Part shown: piece after piece, positions 63,727-64,000 of the stretch
How the letters are laid out: the number at the start of each line of letters is the position of its first letter
Position numbering within the stretch: the first letter of the stretch is position 1
From: JBEIHX01 sp040381075
GTDB taxonomy: Bacteria > Pseudomonadota > Alphaproteobacteria > Caulobacterales > Aquidulcibacteraceae
Length of the DNA stretch: 64,000 nucleotides
Reading direction: 5' to 3'
Assembly: GCA_040381075.1 (NCBI GenBank)
Contig: JBEIHX010000001.1
Location: forward strand, 124,001-188,000
Notes under the pieces: generated by a model
Databases searched by the model: none
Told to the model about the DNA's origin: nothing
The model's input: the letters and a program-made list of their open reading frames with translations, nothing else
Program-made: the position numbers and the translations under genes

Positions 63727-64000
63727 CGGCAGGAACACGGCAGCTGACGCCTGGGCGGCGAGGCCCTCGCCGCGACCGGTAAAGCCCATCTTTTCGGTGG
63801 TCGTCGCCTTGACGCCGACGCGACCGGGGTCAAGGCCAAGAACTTCGGCTGTGCTTTGCTGCATTGCACGGCGATGCGGCTTGATCCGCGGCGTCTCAGC
63901 CAGGATGGTGATGTCCACGTTGATGATCCGGCCGCCGCGCGCACGCACGCGCGCGCCGGCGAAGGCGAGGAACGTCCGGCTTGGCGCGCCTTTCCATCGC
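63721..64000 (-). CDS. ispDF: IspF / IspDF C-terminal end, 5' part outside window
   Basis: Only the last 92 codons are visible. They encode the end of 2-C-methyl-D-erythritol 2,4-cyclodiphosphate synthase. The frame running in from the window edge reads RWKGAPSRTFLAFAGARV, then INVDITILAETPRIKPH and VGVKATTTEKMGFTGRGEG, the classic IspF C-terminal motifs. In alphaproteobacteria near cinA this domain is normally the second half of the bifunctional IspDF, so that name is inferred from context. The short ATG-initiated frame inside it is not the true start. Confidence 0.88.
   Translation of the reverse strand, partial: RWKGAPSRTFLAFAGARVRARGGRIINVDITILAETPRIKPHRRAMQQSTAEVLGLDPGRVGVKATTTEKMGFTGRGEGLAAQASAAVFLPL

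Noticed and set aside
1..64000. Mobile elements, prophage or genomic island boundaries
   Set aside because: No transposase, integrase, terminal inverted repeats or attachment-site duplication was seen, and base and codon use look uniform by eye throughout.

Overview
The window is high-GC, gene-dense chromosomal DNA of an alphaproteobacterium. The divK-pleD pair, the order HdaA-Ppk-Ppx, the lipA-ratA-cinA-ispDF cluster, and promoters resembling the Caulobacter sigma-73 consensus all point to the Caulobacterales/Maricaulales (stalked or budding, dimorphic) side of the class. I see no rRNA, tRNA, IS element, prophage or CRISPR array. Almost all genes are core housekeeping genes.

Layout. 1-3524: end-truncated dinB, a ROK sugar kinase and, divergently, the cell-cycle pair divK-pleD behind a CtrA-like box. 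4138-15392 (minus strand): rpmG on its own promoter, then the chain AEC permease-pyrB-pyrC homologue-plsY-topA-rnr-Nudix-MFS, mostly joined by 4-base ATGA/GTGA overlaps. 15469-16710 (minus): rpsF-rpsR-rplI, with a promoter and a perfect hairpin terminator. 17020-23627 (plus): fatty-acid synthesis fabD-fabG-acpP-fabF, then mltG-yicC-gmk. 23612-31454 (minus): the outer-membrane operon lptF-lptG-lptD-surA-pdxA-rsmA. 31707-33686: pepA-holC. 33853-38315: GTP-type pckA, ndk, and purM-purN. 38430-44025: DUF2066 protein, hdaA, ppk1, ppx. 44060-54423: rnd (minus), aspS, two possible tiny membrane ORFs, glyQ-hypothetical-glyS-ppdK. 54434-56418 (minus): two exported pentapeptide-repeat proteins and a small exported protein. 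56802-64000: tspO, a free-standing acyl-activating enzyme, lipA-ratA, cinA, a large membrane protein fused to a spermidine-synthase-like domain, and the 3' end of ispDF/ispF.

How the genes fit together. DivK and PleD couple the cell cycle to c-di-GMP. HdaA (with a beta-clamp motif) and HolC act at the replisome. LptD/F/G and SurA build the outer membrane. FabD/G/F with ACP feed PlsY and LipA. PPDK and PEPCK set the PEP node, and Ppk/Ppx set polyphosphate.

The most unusual feature is a scatter of at least sixteen short tandem-repeat arrays (units of 11-16 bp, 2-6 copies) of unrelated sequence, nearly all at gene ends or between genes. The four arrays inside coding sequence have units of 12 or 15 bp, so they keep frame and make peptide repeats. 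Arrays between genes almost all have units of 11, 13, 14 or 16 bp. A second point of interest is the dihydroorotase homologue beside pyrB, which has lost most metal-binding and catalytic residues.
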